From assembly GCA_022560555.1 (NCBI GenBank), contig JADFSZ010000107.1:1-6190 (forward strand): a DNA stretch of 6,190 bases. The letters are read 5' to 3'. A model generated the notes under the pieces. That model saw nothing but the letters and a program-made list of their open reading frames with translations. It did not search any database and was not told the origin of the DNA. This DNA comes from JADFSZ01 sp022560555 [NCBI: PVC group bacterium] (GTDB lineage: Bacteria; GCA-001730085; JADFSZ01). The position numbers and the translations under genes were made by a program. This document shows positions 4,703-6,190 of this stretch, in pieces (position 1 is the first letter of the stretch; every line of letters starts with the position of its first letter).

Positions 4703-5581
4703 TTATTTTCGTAGTATTTCGCGTTCAATTTTAAGCCAGCCCCCATAGTCCGCCATCGTAACCGGATGGGTTAAAAGAGGGTAATCATACTCCATCAAAT
4801 CAGCTCTGTCATCAGGCCGAAATCCCCATTTGATAAATTCAGCTCGGGCCCTGTCAGAAACAAGAAATTCACAAAAATATTCCACGGCTCCCCGCTCCTG
4901 GGGTTTTATATTACCGTGGATCTGAAGCAATTTGTATTCGGCCATGAGCGTCGGGACCATAAGTCGATAACTCCACCCCCGCAAACGCGCGAAAAATTCA
5001 GGACAACACACAAGGTCCCCGTCAGGAATATCATCTATCTCGGATGCCTTCAAAATACTAACCGGGAATACGCCCGGGGAAAATTCTTCACGAACAAACA
5101 GAGCCGCTTTTCCCCAACGACCCGACGAAAACGCTTGTGGATCCAAAATCCAAATCGTGCTGTCCGACACATCCTCGGGAACTTGTCCTCGAGCTCTAGC
5201 CAAAACCATCGGACTCGATATAAAGGTTCCCCCCTTAGCCTCTTTTCTCCAATCCGTGCATTTCACCGGACTCATCAAAACTTTGTACGCACTCAATTCA
5301 TCCTCAAACCATGCCACCTCGATCGCGTCCCCATCAATAACAGCCCGTGCCAGTTCCCCTGAATCACGAAAAACACGCCCTTCAATCGAGAGGCCGCGCC
5401 ACTGAAACTCATCTTTGATATGCTCTTGAAAAGCATCTATGATACCCTTCTCAAAAACATCCCGGAAAGATTCGCTCAAACCAACTGTGATAACTTGAGA
5501 ATCTTGAGGCCGGCATCCGCAGGATAGCCCCACGAACAAAATCAAAAAGACCATGCAACTATGACTCTTAGTCCATTTCAT
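4703..5581 (-). CDS. Probable lipoprotein, sulfate-binding-protein-like (type 2 periplasmic binding protein), 292 aa
   Basis: This looks like a solute-binding protein related to the sulfate/thiosulfate receptors Sbp and CysP. From the ATG at 5581 the N terminus is MKWTKSHSCMVFLILFVGLS followed by CGC: a short basic stretch, a hydrophobic core and two candidate lipidation cysteines (21, 23), both in atypical lipoboxes. The mature part starts near VITVGLSESF (30-39). DSGELARAV (73-81) resembles the Sbp loop GGSGKQA; SSGRW (152-156) resembles SSGGARW. The C-terminal run AVEYFCEFLVSDRARAEF (232-249), GFRPDD and ADYGGW (277-282) matches the Sbp C terminus, including its FGGW. The segment where Sbp has IAWENE is LVCCPEFF here, and one anion-loop Gly is gone, so the ligand may differ. 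The start overlaps the tonB stop by 14 nt and has no clear Shine-Dalgarno, suggesting translational coupling. An ATG at 5626 with GAGG 9 nt upstream is the alternative. No transporter permease or ATPase gene is adjacent. Confidence 0.8.
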   Translation of the reverse strand: MKWTKSHSCMVFLILFVGLSCGCRPQDSQVITVGLSESFRDVFEKGIIDAFQEHIKDEFQWRGLSIEGRVFRDSGELARAVIDGDAIEVAWFEDELSAYKVLMSPVKCTDWRKEAKGGTFISSPMVLARARGQVPEDVSDSTIWILDPQAFSSGRWGKAALFVREEFSPGVFPVSILKASEIDDIPDGDLVCCPEFFARLRGWSYRLMVPTLMAEYKLLQIHGNIKPQERGAVEYFCEFLVSDRARAEFIKWGFRPDDRADLMEYDYPLLTHPVTMADYGGWLKIEREILRK

Positions 5582-6190
5582 AGATAATCGGAATGGTAAA
5601 ACGAAAGTTTTTCTTAGGAATTTCATTAGGATAAACCTCAAACGGGCTGGCCCGCCTAATCGTTTGAATGGCCGCAAGATTTAAGACTTCATAAGACGAA
5701 GGACTCAATAAACCAATCCAAACAAGTTTCCCATCAGGGTTAATGACAAATTCAATATGCACCGACCCCGAAAACCCAAAATCTCTCGCGGATATCGGGT
5801 ACTTAACCTCACCGGCAATACGCCCCCTTACATGTTTGTAATACCTCAGGTAAATCTTGTAGAGAGCTTCGTTGACGGATCTTATCTTTAGTCCCATCGT
5901 GAGCAGATCCGGGCTCTTTTTGATCCTATCAATCCTATCGATCCTAGACTCCGGTCTTTTCAATGAAACAACTTTTTTCAATGACACAAGCTCTTTGGGT
6001 AAGGGTTTTAACGGATTATGATGTTCCAGACGGTACGGATGCGACTCTACAGAAGTCAGTTTGGCTAATAACATGGATTCTTGAGGAACATTTTTCAGGG
6101 AAACAACCTTTTTCAGGGAAAGAACATCCAGCGGATGCGCTCGATGTGATTCCGTAATATTTTCGTTAGGTTGAGCATCCAAAATATCTT
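5568..6190 (-). CDS. TonB-like energy transducer, C-terminal 206 residues, open at right window edge
   Basis: TonB proteins span the periplasm and pass proton-motive energy from ExbB/ExbD to outer-membrane receptors. The visible C-terminal domain (about the last 95 residues) has the family pattern: YPISARDFGFSGSVHIEF, then VINPDGKLVWIGLLSPSS, LNLAAIQTIRRASPFEVYP and a last beta strand FRFTIPIIYEMD. The frame stays open to base 6190. The first possible start, a TTG at 6182, has no membrane helix after it, so the true N terminus with its inner-membrane anchor must lie beyond the window. The linker is unusual: instead of Pro-Glu/Pro-Lys repeats it carries four (V/L)SLK units, an RIDRIDRI triplet and many basic residues. 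The stop codon overlaps the start of the solute-binding gene (ATGAAATGGACTAA). The specific receptor is unknown. No symbol is given because many TonB paralogues exist. Confidence 0.85.
   Translation of the reverse strand, partial: DILDAQPNENITESHRAHPLDVLSLKKVVSLKNVPQESMLLAKLTSVESHPYRLEHHNPLKPLPKELVSLKKVVSLKRPESRIDRIDRIKKSPDLLTMGLKIRSVNEALYKIYLRYYKHVRGRIAGEVKYPISARDFGFSGSVHIEFVINPDGKLVWIGLLSPSSYEVLNLAAIQTIRRASPFEVYPNEIPKKNFRFTIPIIYEMD
5922..5948 (-). repeat. Three tandem 9-bp units in the tonB linker
   Basis: GATCCTATC, AATCCTATC and GATCCTAGA stand head to tail (5922-5930, 5931-5939, 5940-5948) with one or two changes each. Read on the minus strand in the gene frame they encode the RIDRIDRI stretch. 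The period is a multiple of three, so copy-number change would keep the frame. Confidence 0.7.
5955..5990 (-). repeat. Tandem 18-bp pair encoding VSLKK-VVSLK in the tonB linker
   Basis: Units at 5955-5972 and 5973-5990 agree at 15 of 18 bases, sharing the core TTTTCAATGA. On the minus strand they encode VSLKKV followed by VSLKRP. A diverged pair coding the same peptide occurs at 6091-6126. Confidence 0.65.
6091..6126 (-). repeat. Second tandem 18-bp pair encoding LSLKK-VVSLK in the tonB linker
   Basis: Units at 6091-6108 and 6109-6126 agree at 16 of 18 bases, sharing TTTTTCAGGGAAA. They encode LSLKKV and VSLKNV. At the protein level the pair repeats the one at 5955-5990, about 100 nt away; at the DNA level CAGGGA replaces CAATGA, so the pairs have diverged or been homogenised separately. 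Confidence 0.65.

Noticed and set aside
4916-5405. Two overlapping plus-strand frames of 148 and 82 codons
   Set aside because: Both are antisense to the Sbp-like gene, which has a signal sequence and recognisable family motifs; the plus-strand translations have neither.
5582-5677. N-terminal extension of the Sbp-like protein to the TTG at 5677
   Set aside because: It would place 32 extra residues, translated from within the conserved TonB C-terminal domain, before a normal signal peptide. The ATG at 5581 gives a standard lipoprotein N terminus; the ATG at 5626 remains a weaker alternative.
1-6190. CRISPR array, insertion sequence, tRNA or rRNA genes
   Set aside because: I saw no regularly spaced repeats, transposase frame, terminal inverted repeats with target duplication, tRNA cloverleaf or rRNA signature on either strand.

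Overview
The window reads as a chromosomal piece of a Gram-negative (diderm) bacterium. A TonB-type energy transducer and a probable lipoprotein imply an outer membrane. The chaperonin genes are ordinary bacterial type. Base composition is mildly AT-rich, and intergenic DNA is much more AT-rich than the genes. Nothing fixes the phylum. The GroEL style, TPR protein and small hypothetical next to groES would suit an uncultured lineage such as Omnitrophota or another PVC or Desulfobacterota relative, but this is only a guess. All seven protein genes lie on the minus strand, so transcription runs from high to low coordinates.

In transcription order: (1) 6190-5568, the C-terminal part of a TonB-like protein, open at the window edge, with a basic repeat-rich linker. 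(2) 5581-4703, a probable lipoprotein with a sulfate-binding-protein-like (type 2 periplasmic binding protein) fold, whose start overlaps the tonB stop by 14 nt. (3) 4702-4315, a 388-nt region with no gene. It holds a promoter-like element, two small hairpins and a compact set of complementary arms that can fold into a three-way junction followed by a UUCG-capped hairpin. (4) 4314-3808, a membrane-anchored protein with three TPRs. (5) 3807-3578, a terminator-like palindrome and a second copy of the promoter-like element. (6) 3577-3233, a 114-aa hypothetical. (7) 3097-2810 groES and 2774-1113 groEL, 35 nt apart. (8) 1112-907, spacer with several inverted repeats and a possible promoter. (9) 906-1, dnaK, cut by the left edge after 302 codons.

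The left half is thus a chaperone block, GroES-GroEL plus DnaK, which together fold and refold cytosolic proteins. The right half concerns the envelope: a TonB-like transducer translationally overlapped with a probable solute-binding lipoprotein, then an inner-membrane TPR protein. No CIRCE element or clear heat-shock sigma promoter is visible before groES or dnaK. The least ordinary material is non-coding: the structured leader before the TPR gene, a 36-nt element repeated before two genes, a full-length orphan Shine-Dalgarno sequence before groES, and mutually exclusive hairpins before dnaK.
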